In this document: positions 1 to 14,400 of the stretch, one piece after another
How positions within the stretch are numbered: the first letter of the stretch is position 1
How the letters are laid out: the number at the start of each line of letters is the position of its first letter
Assembly (NCBI RefSeq): GCF_029852145.1
Contig: NC_079969.1
Span: 7,068,001 to 7,132,000 of the forward strand
DNA length: 64,000 nucleotides
Reading direction: 5' to 3'
Origin: Microplitis mediator
Taxonomy: Eukaryota > Arthropoda > Insecta > Hymenoptera > Braconidae
Notes under the pieces: generated by a model
Seen by the model: only the letters and a program-made list of their open reading frames with translations
Told to the model about the DNA's origin: nothing
Databases searched by the model: none
Translations under genes and position numbers: made by a program

Positions 1-1060
1 TCCATAGTCATTTATGATTATTCTTTTTCAGGATTTATCAAAATATCTTATTCTCCGTAAAATATTTAAAAATTAGCCAAAAAATTTTGAGACTAATTAT
101 TGGGATTCTCAAAAAAATTAATTCCAGCTCAACATATACTTAAGAGAATGATAAAAATAAAATGAAACATTTTTTTCTTTTCTTTTACGTGAATAATATA
201 ATATAATTAATAAGTTAAATAATACAAAGTAGACAAAATGTATAAAACTGTAAAGGACATTGTCAAGATGGCCGCAAGCAGGATAGTTAGATAGAAAAGC
301 GACATGCCTAGAGGGTCGAACGTGCTTTTACCCCGAAAATTCCATGCTCGTTTCAACGATTAACCAGCGTCCCAGATGTAATGCATATATATTTATATAT
401 GTATAGAGTTTGGTGTAGCATAGAAGGAGGGAAAGATTGTTAGGGGTTGGAGGTAGAAGATTTTGAGCCTTCGTTAATGCTACGAGATGGCTATAAATGG
501 AATAAAAAATAGTAAAGTAAAGTAGAGAAAGATATAGAGCGGGAAGTCACGATATTCGCAATTTACTGAGAATACGCGACCAAAGGAATGTCTCTCTGTT
601 CTGTTCTATTTCATCCTCTTTTCACCCTCAGGTTACCTACCATAAACTCCTTCCCTTTTACGTCGAGTTTATTATACTTATGCCTCAAGCTATACGCCGT
701 ACAAATATATATTAATACATCTATATATAAATATATATACGTATATAAAAATTTCAAACTGTCGTTTTTTATTACGGAAATTGTCGTCCGAATAAAATTA
801 TTGACTATTTTTTATTTTTGTTTTAAAGAATTTTTATTAAATATTTGTACGTATGTGGGTAAAATAAACTTTATTGCGAGCGTAATTTGAATTTTATTAT
901 TATTATACAGCTTACAAAAGTCTTATTATATTTTTTCAATATCAAAAAATTTTCATTAATTTTTTTTTTCATAAATATTGAGCTCGATTAGGCTCAGAAA
1001 AAAAAAATTTTTCATAACTGTTCTGTCGTAGAAAAAAAAATATATATGTGTATGTATATA

Positions 1061-1413
1061 TTAGGGTGGCCCAAAAAACCAACCATTTTTTTTTTCGAGT
1101 CTTATATGAAAATTTGTTTGTTCAAAATTTTTTGAACCCTCTCCAAAAATCAGCTCAAAAAAAATTTTTAAGGGGTCGATTAAGAATTTGGAAAATTTCA
1201 AAAATGATTGAAATCGGGATTTTTTTCGAATTTTTTATTTCTCGTGAAATTTGAATATTTTTGAAATTTTCAAAATTTGTGAGCGACCTATAAAAATTTT
1301 TTGTCGATCTCCTGTTTTGAGAGGGTTCTCAAAACATGTACAACCAAAAAAATTTCATACGAAAATTCGGGTGAGGAAAAGAAAAATAGTTGGTTTTCTT
1401 TTGGTCACCCTAA
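1061..1413. mobile_element. foldback MITE with TTAGGGTG ends
   Basis: The ends TTAGGGTGGCCCAAAAA and TTTGGTCACCCTAA are inverted copies, and matching continues inward over most of both arms (for example GAACCCTCTC near 1133 against GAGAGGGTTC at 1319). The element sits in a TATATA context on both sides. Confidence 0.75.
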
Positions 1414-2159
1414 TATATATATTTATATACATATATATATATATAAAGAAGGAAAAAATATTGTTAGTCTCGTTGAGAAACTTGTCGTGTATAAATTGAC
1501 GAGGAAAGTTTGCTAACACTTTGCACCCCGACACGTCGATCGTATTTGCGGTTGCTAAGATGAAACCGAGTGGCAACACTTCCGTCATGACGGAAAACGT
1601 GTTCACGGTATTTTTGAGTGTAACTAACAGAGATGGAATAAAATCCTGCAGACGTGAATAACCGAATACATCTGATGCATGTATGCGATAAGTGAGAGAG
1701 AGTAAGAAATGAAATGAAACAGATGTAGCTAACGAGTGTGAAAAAGTGAGATAGAAAACTACTAAGGAGATTCAGAGCTTCTGAGTCAGACGACTCGACA
1801 AATAACGAGTTACTTTTACGATGGAATTTACGCTACAACTAATATTACAGTTTATAGAATAAAACATTGTATAACTTTGTGATACAGATATAATAAATAA
1901 ATATATATTTGTTACGTAACAAAGTGCTGCAAGCTTTAGCGAGGACTTGATTAAATTCTTTTTTTTTTTAAATGTTGAGTTGAATAATTCAACTACAGTA
2001 ATTATATTTTTAGTTCACTATAGTTAACTTGTTTTATGATACTTTGACATTGTAATGACGTTATATATTTCACAAATTTTATTAAATTGTTTTTAAAATT
2101 AATATTTAGTCGATAGAAAATTAAATTACTTGTTTTTGTGTAACTAATTTTTTTTGTTT

Positions 2160-2760
2160 GTAATTTGTAAATTTACTAGAAGGTTTCTGAAGGTTTAATT
2201 CTACAGAATTTTGGGTAAATTTATTACTTTATTTAATTTTCTCTTCTGGGTCTTCTAGATAGTTCAGTAATGTGTTAGATTTTAGATGATTTTATAACTC
2301 TGTTGAATTTACTAAACAGTTTTTAGAAAATTTTCTAGAATACTCTAGATAATTGTGAAATTTTCTGAATCATTATAGACAGCTTACTATTTAAACATGT
2401 TCTGGATAATTTCTAAAAATTTTCTGTAGGATTTTTGAATTTTCTAGAATATTCTAGACAGTTTAGTAATTTTTAAAAAATTATAGAAGATTTTTTTCAA
2501 ATTTTCTGTATGATTTTTGAATATTCTAGAATGTCCCAGACAGTTCAATAATTTGAGAAATTGTTCTAGATAAATTTCAATTTTGTGGAATTTTTCATGC
2601 AATTTGAAAATTTTCTCGAATATTTTAGACAGTTTTATATTTTTTAAAAAGTTCTAGATAATTTTTTTTTAAATTTTCCATCTGATGTTTGAATTTTCTA
2701 GAATTTCTAGACATGTCATTAATTATGTTAAATTATCTGGACAATTTTCAAGAATTTCCT
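2160..2760. repeat. TTCTAGA-rich degenerate tandem repeat
   Basis: Many loose copies of TTTTCTAGAATATTCTAGACAG occur at roughly 60-bp steps. A similar stretch lies at 27160-27690. Confidence 0.6.
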
Positions 2761-3648
2761 ATAGTTCCATAGTAAGTTGGATAATTTTGAAAAACTGATA
2801 AATTTGAATTTTCAACAGTTGTAATTATAAGTAAATAAATTAACTCTATTGTAAAGAATAAATACTCCATATATATATATATATATATACACATAAAAGG
2901 ATATAAAAATCTTGAGAGCGTATTTTCCGTGTTTATCCAAACAATAAATGCCTTTTCCTAACCGACGAGACGATTTCCCTCGGGAAAAGTAGATCGAAAA
3001 ATTGAGTAGGAAAGAGAAATGGAGACAGGCACACACCGAAAGTAAACACAAAAGAGAGATTGGACACTCTCTTTTTCTCGCTCTCTTTCTCTCACTTATT
3101 CACTCTGACATACCTACATCACTAGAAAGAAAAAAAAAAACGGTGGGGAAAGTTTCGGCTGAGATCCCGTGGATCAACGCTTTGGCTTTTAAAGCACGAT
3201 TATCTCGCCCTCTGTCGTAAGCGTCATCCACTAACTTTTTCTCACTCGCTCACACCTTAAATTAGGTTTACGTTGGCTCTTAAAGCCCAAAAAATTTTCT
3301 TCTTTCCCGTTTTAGCTTCCATTCTATCATATATATATACATTTGTTTTTTCTTTTCTTTCCCACTTTCACACAAAACCTCTCACCACTTTTTTCCCATT
3401 TTATCATCCCCACTATTATCCTCTATTTTGCCCCTTTTAACGCTCAGAGTAAGAGTCGGAGTCGTTGTAGACTTCAACGATTGCCCGAGGGTGTAGATTA
3501 AACTAGGAATGAAGTCACTAAAGTAAAGGTCTTGCAGATTTTACGCATTTTCTCTCAACATTTTTTTTTTTTTATTGTTTATCATCCAAGTCGCCAAATT
3601 TAAATCAACAACATTTAATTTACTTCTGTTTTTTTTTTTCTGTTACAG

Positions 3649-3728
3649 GACCACCAGGTGAACCAGGGCCGCCAGGAAAACGGGGTAAAAAAGGAAAAAA
3701 AGGTGACGCTGGAGAAGCTGGACCACCT
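3649..3728 (+). CDS. collagen exon 1 (first visible)
   Basis: The exon lies between TTACAG and GTAAGT. It opens with the last two bases of a split Gly codon, so the exon before it must end in phase 1. Twenty-six codons of unbroken Gly-X-Y follow, with a basic patch GKKGKKGD. Confidence 0.9.
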
Positions 3729-6700
3729 GTAAGTTTTTTTTCTTAATTTTAACTCTACATTATTTTTTTTTTTTTGTTAACTTAACCATTTTTTTATTCC
3801 AACCTAATAATTTTTTTGTGCATGGGTCTAAAAAAAATAACTTTAACAATTATTATGTTTTAAGCATGGATTTTTTTTGTGTTAACTAATTAGATTTACC
3901 CGAAATTTTTCCAGGGTGTTGCAGGGACTCCGGGCAAGAATGGTTTTCCGGTAGTGTTTTATTTTTTTTTTTGTTATTCTAATTTTTTTTTTATGCTTTA
4001 CTGCTTATCTACAACTTTTCTATTAATTTCTTACCATTACAATTTTAATTCATTAACAATGGGTCAGTATTTAATCCGCGGTTCCCAAATCTTTAGTTAT
4101 TATGGTTCATTTTCATACAATGGGTTTTTGTTGAGATGTTAACAATAATTATAATAATAATAATAATAATAATATAATTTAAATTAGTTAGGAATGAATT
4201 CAATAAATAATGGAATTTCAGGGTACCAAAGGTGACAAAGGCGATGCTGGTTCGACGGTAAGAAATATTTATGGACGAAAATATATATATTCAAATTCAA
4301 TAGATGCCTACTTTTTTACTTTTTTTGGTTCAACTATACCCTTATGGAAAAAACTAATGAATACTAATGAAAATTCATTAGTGTTAAATAGTGTTTTACT
4401 AGTGATCATTAGTAGTCCGATTAGTAAATCTTGCAACACTATGGAAAGTAATGAGTGTTGATTAGTCTTTTACTCATGATCATTAGTAGTCCGATTAGTG
4501 AGTCTATAGCACTATCGAAAGTGATTAGTGTTGATCAGGCTTACAATAGTGTTGATTAGTAGTCCGATTAGTAAGTCTACATCACTATTGAAAGTGACAT
4601 CAGTATCGATCATGTTTCAAATAAAAAAAACTCTAACCTTAAAATTTTATATTTAATCTCTATATAAATACAGTGAAATTTTATAAATTGCTCAATCATC
4701 GCGATTAGTATCATTTGCATTGTCAAGATTATTGAGATTTCTGTGATAAATATATAGACCTACAAAATAATCATAACTATTGAGTCCGTGGTGTTGGCAG
4801 AGTGGTACAGGCTTCAACTGATATGCAGAAGGATCCAGGTTCGAGCCCCGCTAATGACCATTAATTTTTCATCGATAAAAAAATTAATAAACATCAATTA
4901 ATCAGTACAAATAGTAATCCAAGTAGATATGATTGGATCCAAATTTTTATTATCGGGTTACACCATCGATACTAAGGAATAAGTGCATTGCGCTTATGAC
5001 GCTAAAAATACTGAAAACACTAACTACGGATACTAAACGCACTAATTACACTAAACAAACTAATGACACTAAAGCTTTAGTGCGCGAAAATACTAGTCCA
5101 TTAGTTTTTCATTAGTGTTTTCCAATAGTGTTCATTAGTATTTTCCCGTAAGGGTATATATGTATATTTACATCTATAGTGTGGGGTGAATGGTCTATTT
5201 ATAATTTTTTTTAGCTAGTAGAGGTAATGTTGACTAGGTCAGCAACCGGGTCATGGTCAATTACTAGTTCATGAACCTTCTATATGTTTTAAAAATATTT
5301 CAATTAAAACTTTAATTTAAAAAAAATTCGTATTTTATACCCTATAAATTTTCTTACTATTAAATAACTAATTTTTCAACAAATTAAATTTTATACCTAA
5401 AGTTAACTAAATAAAGTCACTATCTTCTAAAGTTTATCAACAACAAAAGTTTCTTGTTGAGTGTTGAATTTTTAACACTTTTGTGTGTCAATTTAACACA
5501 CAGTATTTATCTTGTTTGAACTGTCGCAATCGATTGATTTTTTAACACACAAAAATGTTATTTTAATCGAAATTAACACTTTTTGTATGTTACTATCAAA
5601 TCAACACACAAAATATGTTAAAAATAAACTTGACCTTCATAAAAGAATTCCTGGAAAATTTTTATTTCAACGTATACGTGTGTAACTTTTTTAACACTCA
5701 CAACATGTTAAAGTAACATAGAAATAAGTGTAAAACGTTCGTTTCACACATGGTGTGTGTTGATTTCGACGAATCCTTTTTTACTGTGTAGCTTCTCAAA
5801 TTATCATTTTACATAACAAACCAAAGATTACTTTTTTCAAGTAAATTCAACGCTCTACAAAAACGGTCCTCTGATCCAAAGTGACAAACTCACTATTTAT
5901 CAAGTTACAGCAATTTTTGGTTGATAAATTCGGTGGTTTTTACTTGATTAGCCAAAAAATTTAAGTTGAACATTTTTCCCTAATTTCTCAATATATATAA
6001 ATATATATATGGGTAAATGTATCCTCGTTTTAGTGGTAGCATGAGGGTAACAAAAAAGGGGTTGTTTAAATCCAAGCTTTGACGTTGGCATGCAGTGGAC
6101 GAGCCACTAATGCAATTTCACCAGCAGTGAAACGACCGAATCACGCAACGTGGAATTTAGTCCTCCCACTCTATTTGTGTCTTTCCACTGGTACCTTTTA
6201 CAAACTATCTCTAGTTACTGGCTCTATAACCGTTAGCTTTTCGTGTGTTGTGAGTAAGCCAACTTGGTTGAAATCAACCCTCCATGGATTTTAACCAGTA
6301 TTTCCTATATCCATTTACTACTTTCCAACTAATACTACTAGTGGTCACCTCGTTTCGCGTTAGATTCGCGGTCGAACCGAAATCAAATTTCGGCTAATCT
6401 TGTAAACGTTATCCTACCTTTCCTGATATCGTGATATATCTGCAAATCCAATGGTATTAAACTTTATTAACGTTCAAAACTTTGTTATATTAAATCGTGT
6501 TTTCATTAATTTAACAGACGTTATTAACCTTCTGAAGCAATTATACCCTTTTATTTTATATCTCAACAAAGTTACCTTCAAAAAGGAATATGCTTACTTA
6601 CGAAATATTCGATTTTCAGCAGTAATTTCACTTGGAGCCTTTGTAATTAGTTTTTGTAGTTATCTTTTGATACTGGAATTTAATTGATTTCGAAAATAAC

Positions 6701-8398
6701 CAACAGTTCTTTATCATCAAAGTTATTTTTCATGTAGAATGTATAGGAGTTATTTAATTATTGTAAATTTTCATTGTAATTTTGAAATGTTAAATTTTTC
6801 AATGGGAAAATAAATATCTTTTTATGACTTGAAAAGTAAACGGGATAACTTTGGCTTAACCAGAAAATTTTGAGCTTTCAAAATTTTGGGTAATTTTTCG
6901 AAAACCTGGTCGTTTATTTATTAATTAATATCAGTAATTAGTATCAGGCCAGGAACAAATAAATTAGATCTTTGGAGATCTACTGCAGTAGATTCTGTAG
7001 ATTTTAAATCCGAAATAGATCTCAGATCTCTGATGATTTCGGTGGATCGTCAATTATTTTAGACCTTTGATGATTTCTAAAGATCTATATTGATCTCAAC
7101 AGATCTTTGAAGAGTTCACAATAATATTTACAGATCTAGGTTTATGCAGATTTACGCAGATCGACGAGTTGAAATATCAATTTTTTTATCAGAGCTATAC
7201 AAGTCAACAGAGATCTCCGACAATTTCTGTAAATTCCCATAAATTTTCGAAGATCTCTTGAAAAAAAGCCCTGGGAACTATGAGATCCACTTTGATCTTT
7301 GTAAATCTGCTATAGCTTAACGGTTATCTAAAATTTGGAGTAGATCTCAGAAGATCGATTAGATAAACGTCAATTTTTCTGATTAGGGCTACAGAAGTTG
7401 CTGGAGATCGACAGTTTCCATAAATTTTCGTAGATTTAGAAAAAAAAGCCCTGGCAACTATGAGATCTACCTTGATCTCTGTAGATCTGCTAGAAGTAAA
7501 ACGGATCTAATTTTTGTAAGAATCAGATCTCCGTCCGTCTACCGTAGATCAAAATTTTTTCTTTCTTGGGAACAATAATGACACTAGTTTATTATCTTTC
7601 ATAAAAATAATTTTTTTTTTTCAAATTTAACTTCTGCAATTATTTCTAAATCATTACGCTTCGAAAAAGATCATAAAAAAAATCCCAATCATAAATAAAT
7701 TTTATTTTTCATTACAAAAAGAAATTGTACACCATTATTAAATTATCTGGATGACTGTTAAAAAAAATCATCTTTTTTCTGCAGAGTAAACTTTAAATTG
7801 ATCATTATACTCGTCCTTTGATCACGAAACTTTGATGTCACAAAAAAAATTACAAATCCCGTAATAATAAATTTAGTGCAGTAAAAAACGTAATTTGCAA
7901 TTATTACGAAAAATGAACTTTTATTTTTCTCGGCGACTGAATTTGTTTTCAATCAACTTTCGTATTGTATAGTAGATCCTAGAATTTGAAGATAGAAATA
8001 AAACAAATTATTAACTGCAAAGCTATCATTACCTGCACGTGAAATATAATTTTGGTAACAATAGCCATTTAATTTATTTATTTATTTTTTTTTTATCACT
8101 TCATAACGCTTATTTACGTTCGCTGATACTTCGATTCATTGAAAGTTGGTCCAAATGTTTTTATTTCCAATAAAATTAAACTTGGATAATATCGACATGG
8201 CAAAAAAAAATTTATAAAGTTAACGTTAAAAAGTTTGCTAATACCAAACCCGACATTCAGCAACATGTTACCAATATTGAAAGTGCGTCATATGGTTACA
8301 AGCGTTTTTTCCCGATTTAATAACGACATTTTTTATATTCAACTCATTTGTACCAACTTACATTTATTCATTTCCAATACTATCATTATTATTATTAC

Positions 8399-8435
<37 letters not shown>

Positions 8436-11400
8436 ATAGGAGAGAGTGGGACAAAATGAGACACCACTTTTTTACAATAAAAATATTTATCTACAGTCTC
8501 TAGAAAAAGTATGGGGTAAATTGGATACTCCAAATAGTACGACCGTTTCAAAATTTGAACCAAAAAACAGTTTTTGTGTTTATTATCCAAATTATTTCAT
8601 GACTAATCGTCAAAAAAGCTGATTTTGGTAAAGAGAACTTTAAGAAGTTTTTGAAATAATTATTCCCTACCTATCAGCTATGACCTGAATACTAATATTT
8701 TATTTATTTTACATAATTATTTTTAATTTTAACACAGAATTTGAAAATTTTTTTCTGTTTCTTATATAAGCATTACTATTATGCTATTTTCAATTTTAAT
8801 AAACACGAAAATGTGTTTTTGGATAAAATTCTAAAATGGTCGCACTACTGGAGAGACCAACTTAGCCAATACTTTTTCTAGAGACTATTATATATACCTT
8901 AAGTAGCATTCTTAGGGAAGTTTTATGTAAATTTGTACCTTAAATCTTAAGCAACATGATCAGTCTTCGACAAGTCGAAGGCAAGTTTTTTAACCCTTCG
9001 TTGGTCGCGCTATGAGCGATTCCCCGCTTTTTTTTTCTTTATTTTGTAATATAAAAAAAAATTATTTTTTTTAGCTTTCAACAATTCAGCTATTTCGTCT
9101 TTGATCTATTTATCATATGTATATTAAAAGAGTTTCTAAAGTTGTAATTATTTATGTTAATTATGAATTAAATAAGAAATGACGAATGAACGTCAAATCA
9201 CGGCGATTCCCCGTGAGCGCGATCAAAATAGACAGTGAAATTTTATTCTCAACGTTGCCACATATACGGAACCGAAATATAGAAAGCTAGTATGGCTGTC
9301 ATAAATTGTCTATAGATTTGGCAACACTGTAAGAAAATTAACATTACGGCGATTCCCCGCGACGCGACCAACGAAAGCGGGTAGTGAAGCGCGACCAACG
9401 AAGGGTTAAGCAATTCTACAGCAACACTGACCTATCATTGATATAAGTAGACATATTGGTTAAAAACTGCTGCAAACTTTTACTACGGATCTACGAAAAT
9501 CTCTGGAAAAATCTGAAGCAAGACTTGATGAAATTTGCAGAAAGAATACTTACGAAATCCATCTTCTTTAAATCTTATTCAAATCTTCCGTAAGCAACTT
9601 GCTGAAGAACTTTGTCCAGTAATTTGCTTAAGACAATGCTACCAGAAATATATGAAGGTTGACAAAAAAAATAAAAATTTTTTCGTTAAAAATGGTGTCT
9701 CATTTTGCTTCACTTAACTCTACATTTTCATCTGCTTTGCTTATAATTTTAGCATAAGCTATATTTCTATTAATATATTTATTTTTCCAGGGTCCAATTG
9801 GATTAGACGGGCCCAAAGGCGATCCGGTAATTATCATTATAATTTATTTAAAATTAAATTTTGATAAATTTGAAATTTTATTTTTATGTGAAAAGTTTTA
9901 AACTATTTCAATCGACTTACAAATACTTTTTTAAAGTTTTCACCAAATTTCATTGCCCAAGATTTATTAATATTGAGCTATTCTAAAGTTATGATAAAAA
10001 TAAAAAACAATTATTATTATTGAATTTTTATCATTACGTTCAAAATTAATAGACTAATTGACAAGTGCCCTAATTTAATACTGTTATAAAGTATAAGTAA
10101 CTTCGATTTTTTTTTTTTTTTTTTTTTTATATAAAGAATAGTTTCCAAGTTATTGACTCTCAGCCAGGTCACTGTTGTTCTGAATATTCTGGAGCAAATG
10201 CTTCGCAGAAAATTTAACTTTATTTTTCAATCGATGCTTTGAATAGTGAAAAGAAAGCTTACCTAGTCCTATCGAACGCTAAAATTGAAAAACAAAATTT
10301 ATTCGACGACAACTTCGATAATGATCAAAATTTTAATTTTTTGAATTTCTCAACTACAACTTAAAATCTCTGTAACTTTTTAAATACTCACTTTACAGAA
10401 AATTTTATTCGAACAAAATTTATTCAAAATTTAATTCTCTACAAATAAGTTCCTCACAAGAGTGAACCTAATCTCAATATTTATAAAGTTATAGCTATAT
10501 AACAGTAACTTTAATAATGATCAAAATTTTAATTTTTTTAATTTCTCGACTGCAACTTAAAATCTCCGTAACTTTTCAAATACTCACTTTACAGAAAATT
10601 TTATTCTTACAAAATTTATTCAAAATTTTATTCTCCACAAATAAGTTTTTTTAAAAATTACTCTAAACTCAATATTTATAAAGTTATAGGCATATAACAG
10701 TAACTTTAATAATGATCAAAATTTTAATTTTTTGAATTTCTCAATTACAACTTAAAATCTCCGTAACTTTTTAAATACTCACTTCACAGAAAATTTTATT
10801 AACACAAAATTTATTCAAAATTTAATTCTCTACAAATAAGTTCCTTACAAGAGTTATCCTAAACTCAATATTTATAAAGTTATGGCCATATAACAGTTAC
10901 TTTAATAATGATCAAAATTTTAATTTTTTGAATTTCTCAATTACAGCTTAAAATCTCCGTAACTTTTTAAATACTAACTTTACAGAAAATTTTATTCGTA
11001 CAAAATTTATTCAGAATTAAATTTTCTACAAATTTAATCCTCATAAAAATTTTTATAACTTCAATAGTTCCCGAGTTACAGCCGAATAAATTTCGACTCA
11101 CTATTAAAACTTAATTTATTTGAATCCCACCTAAATAACAATATATCTCCTCTAATTATTTTCATGTACTTGAATTATATTATAAAAAATATTCTTAATA
11201 TCACTCTTTCAATCACAAAGAAGGTCATTTTCAATATAAACTAATATCATTATTAAATTAATTATGCAGTATATTGTCTTTCATAAAAAAAACTAATAAG
11301 CTTCATCTATAAATTAAATGAGAACATAATTAATTTTCCAGGGTCGTCCAGGTGACAAAGGACAAAAAGGAGAATTAGGAAGCCCCGGCTTTGATGTCTT

Positions 11401-14400
11401 CTCAGCTGTAAAGGTAGCTACCATAAACAATGGGGACTCTATCAGAAAAAAAATACTACTATACAGAAGAACGTATCAGACGGTACACTAATTCACCCGA
11501 TTCTTAATTCAATTTCGTGTTATCATGACAAATAAATTACATCTGTAATTTAAAAAAAAAAAACTTAATGATTCCAAGTCGATAAAAAAAAAGTAAAGTA
11601 ATCTTCTACTTCATCATCATTCATAAGTAAAGTATCCAACTAAAAACCCAAATCATTCCTTTCATTCATTTTGGGGGTTATTCGAAACTTGAGATGAAGA
11701 TTACTCTGCTTTATTAATAAATAATTATAAATAATGAGGTGAATTTGAAACATGATAAATAAAATCAATGTCTTTACCCCTACGGGTCAATGCACAGGGA
11801 TTGGGGTTAAAGAGGTCAGTGACAACGCTTCGCGGTGGGACACTTGGATACGCGGAAATCGTCGCATTGAAGGTAACCCTACAAAGCACAATAATAAAAT
11901 TTATTGTTTTTTTTTTACTTTATTGTGGATTATCAAATTATTAATGTAGAATTGTTGATATTTATAGATACATATATATTTTTTTTATTAGATTAGATTT
12001 GATTGTTTGGAGAGGTTAGAACTGAAAGGGTATAAGTGACAAAATAATAATTTGGGTTTCGGGGACTTTAAGTAATGATCTGTAGAAAAAAAAATAGTAG
12101 AGAAGGAAAGAAACTAGAATAGTGCGCGAAATGAATAATTCGAATTATTGAATAATTTGAAAAATTCAAATTTTCGAAGTTTTCAAAAACTGATTTATTT
12201 GTAAGATTTAAAATTATTCGAAGAATTTAAAGGATTCGTAAATTTTCGAATTATTTGAAAAATTCAAATTTTCGAAGTTTTCAAAAATCGATTTGTTTGG
12301 AAGGTTTGAAATTATTCGAAGGACTTGAAAACTTACGAATACTTTCAATTATTCAAAGAATTCAAAGTAATCGCAAATTCTCGAATTATTTGAAAAATTC
12401 AAGTTTTTGAAGTTTTCAATAATTGATTTATTTGTAAGGTTTGAAATTATTCGAAGGACTTGAAAACTTACGAATACTTTTAATTATTCGAAGAATTCGA
12501 AGTATTCGTAAATTTTTGAATTATTTGAAGAATTCAAAAAATCCAGTGTTCATAAATTTTCGAATTATTCGAAAACTGACTTATTCTTGAGTTTTTGAAT
12601 CACTCAAAGAATTCGAAGTACTCGTAAGTTTTCGAATTTAACGAAAACCGAACTATTCGTAAGTTTCTGAATAATTTGATAATTTACGAATATTTCGAAA
12701 AAACACGAATTATTCGATTGTTTCGAATTTCAAATTGAATTATACTATTCAATTCATCATGAGTAAATCGTATGCTCTAATTCTTTGCACACCTCCAATA
12801 AAAAGCCTAAAAAAGTTTAAAAATAACAAGAGAACAAAAAATAAAATTTTTAACCTGCGGATTTTATAAATAACAAAATTTCATATCATATTACGAAGAT
12901 TAATTTTCCTCCCACCATTTTTCTACAATTAAGTCTTTACTGCGCATGCGCGTTAGTGCAAAGTCATGAACTTCATCATAGCCAAGTAGTGTAAGAAAAT
13001 CCCGTTCTTTTGGAGACTTTACTATAGTTAAAAAAAAATGGCTCTTATACTCGTTCAATCTTAACCTCTCCATTAACTTTATGTGCTACTAGGGTTAATT
13101 TTCGGTGCTTGCGTACATTACGCATGAATCCCTATTCCAACGGACGTGACGATTTCCCATATTATTAGACAAAATTATTGTTTATTGACTGATTTCTTAT
13201 AATTTAGTGTTTTGTATCTTGTAGATTTGGTTTTAGTTTCGTTACATTATTTTAGGGACTCCAAGAACGCGGACATAATATATCTGCCCAGACAATTATA
13301 CAATTGAAGGTAAGTTTGTTTAGTTATGCAAACGAAAGGAATTGTTAAGCTTGCGGAAGATGACCGAGCTTTTACTAATTTTAATGTGGACATTAACAAA
13401 AACCTCTCCATGGACAGAAAGTAACTCTGTTCTTCCTAATCCTGACAATCTACATTGTTGTATATGTATATAAATATATGGCATGCGCAAATAATTTAAT
13501 ATAAAGTTGAGAGACAAATTGGGTGACTTATTTGAATAACTTCGTAATCAATTCAATTATAGGGTAGCGTGGGGACAAGACGGTCCATTTATTAGTTGGA
13601 AAAAGGGCATGATGGCCCTCTTCGAAAAATAAAGACTGAAAATTTTTTCAGCAACAAAACTTACAATTGAAAACTTGAATAAATTTTTTCATGATTCAAG
13701 AATTTTTTTTCGCAAAATTGACATTCTTGACTCAAGAAAAAAAATTTATTGAGTCAAAGTTGATACTCTTGCCTCGAGAAAACATTTTTTTTCTCAAAGT
13801 TGACATTCTTGACTCAAGAAAAAAAATTTATTGAGTCAAAGTTGATACTCTTGCCTCGAGAAAACATTTTTTTTCTCAAAGTTGATATTCTTGACTCAAG
13901 ACAAAAAATTTATTGAGTCAAAATTGATACTCTTGACTCAAGAAAACATTTTTTTTCTCAAAATTAATATTCTTGACTCAAGTAAAAATTTCTTCAATTG
14001 AGAAAAATAATTTCTCGATTCAAGTATAATTCTATTAGACTGAAGAAAAAAACATTTTTGGTTTGGAAACCTCAAACTTTTGTTTCAACTGTATTACTGA
14101 CTTGAACTAAGAAAGATAAGAACTAAATCTAAGAATATCAGTTTCTTGGTTACAAAATACCGCCACTTAACTGCCCAAATTATGGAGAATAGATAGACCT
14201 CTATATCGTTTTCATATTATTTATAGTTCAAATTTTATGTTCCAATGTTTCGGAACTATGCCAGCCTAGTGGACAACAGAAGTTTTCTAACTCAAAGAAC
14301 GCGAGTTCAATCCCGCCCAAAGCCAGTGTTTTTAAAAAATAATGTACCGTCTTGAATCAAGTCCCTGCTGTCTCAAACTAAGAGAATAGTATCCTCGGGA

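Larger units (their letters stand above)
1..3648. other. non-coding flank or collagen intron, repeat-bearing
   Basis: I found no convincing exon. Open stretches here are AT-rich and low in complexity. The stretch holds a foldback element (1061-1413), a TTCTAGA-rich repeat (2160-2760), and a less AT-rich, pyrimidine-rich tract with many CTCTCT and CTCACT strings (3060-3440). It could be a large collagen intron or the region upstream of an internal promoter. Confidence 0.6.
8447..9719. mobile_element. outer TIR element with GTGGGACAAAATGAGACACC ends
   Basis: The left end GACAAAATGAGACACCACTT is matched by the inverted right end GGTGTCTCATTTTGCTTCAC. It contains the element 8893-9651, which in turn contains 8994-9405. 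Confidence 0.75.

Noticed and set aside
32..56. Possible first exon between TTTTTCAG and GTAAAA at the left edge
   Set aside because: It has 25 nt, does not end in a G to complete the split glycine of collagen exon 1, and shows no Gly-X-Y.
588..890. 100-codon open frame
   Set aside because: It is AT-rich, full of TATA repeats, without a splice partner or recognisable motif.
1048..1606. Overlapping open frames on both strands
   Set aside because: They lie in or across the foldback element 1061-1413, and the inverted repeat explains the mirrored frames.
13700..14000. CRISPR-like regular spacing
   Set aside because: The whole 82-bp unit repeats, with no unique spacers, in a eukaryotic intron.
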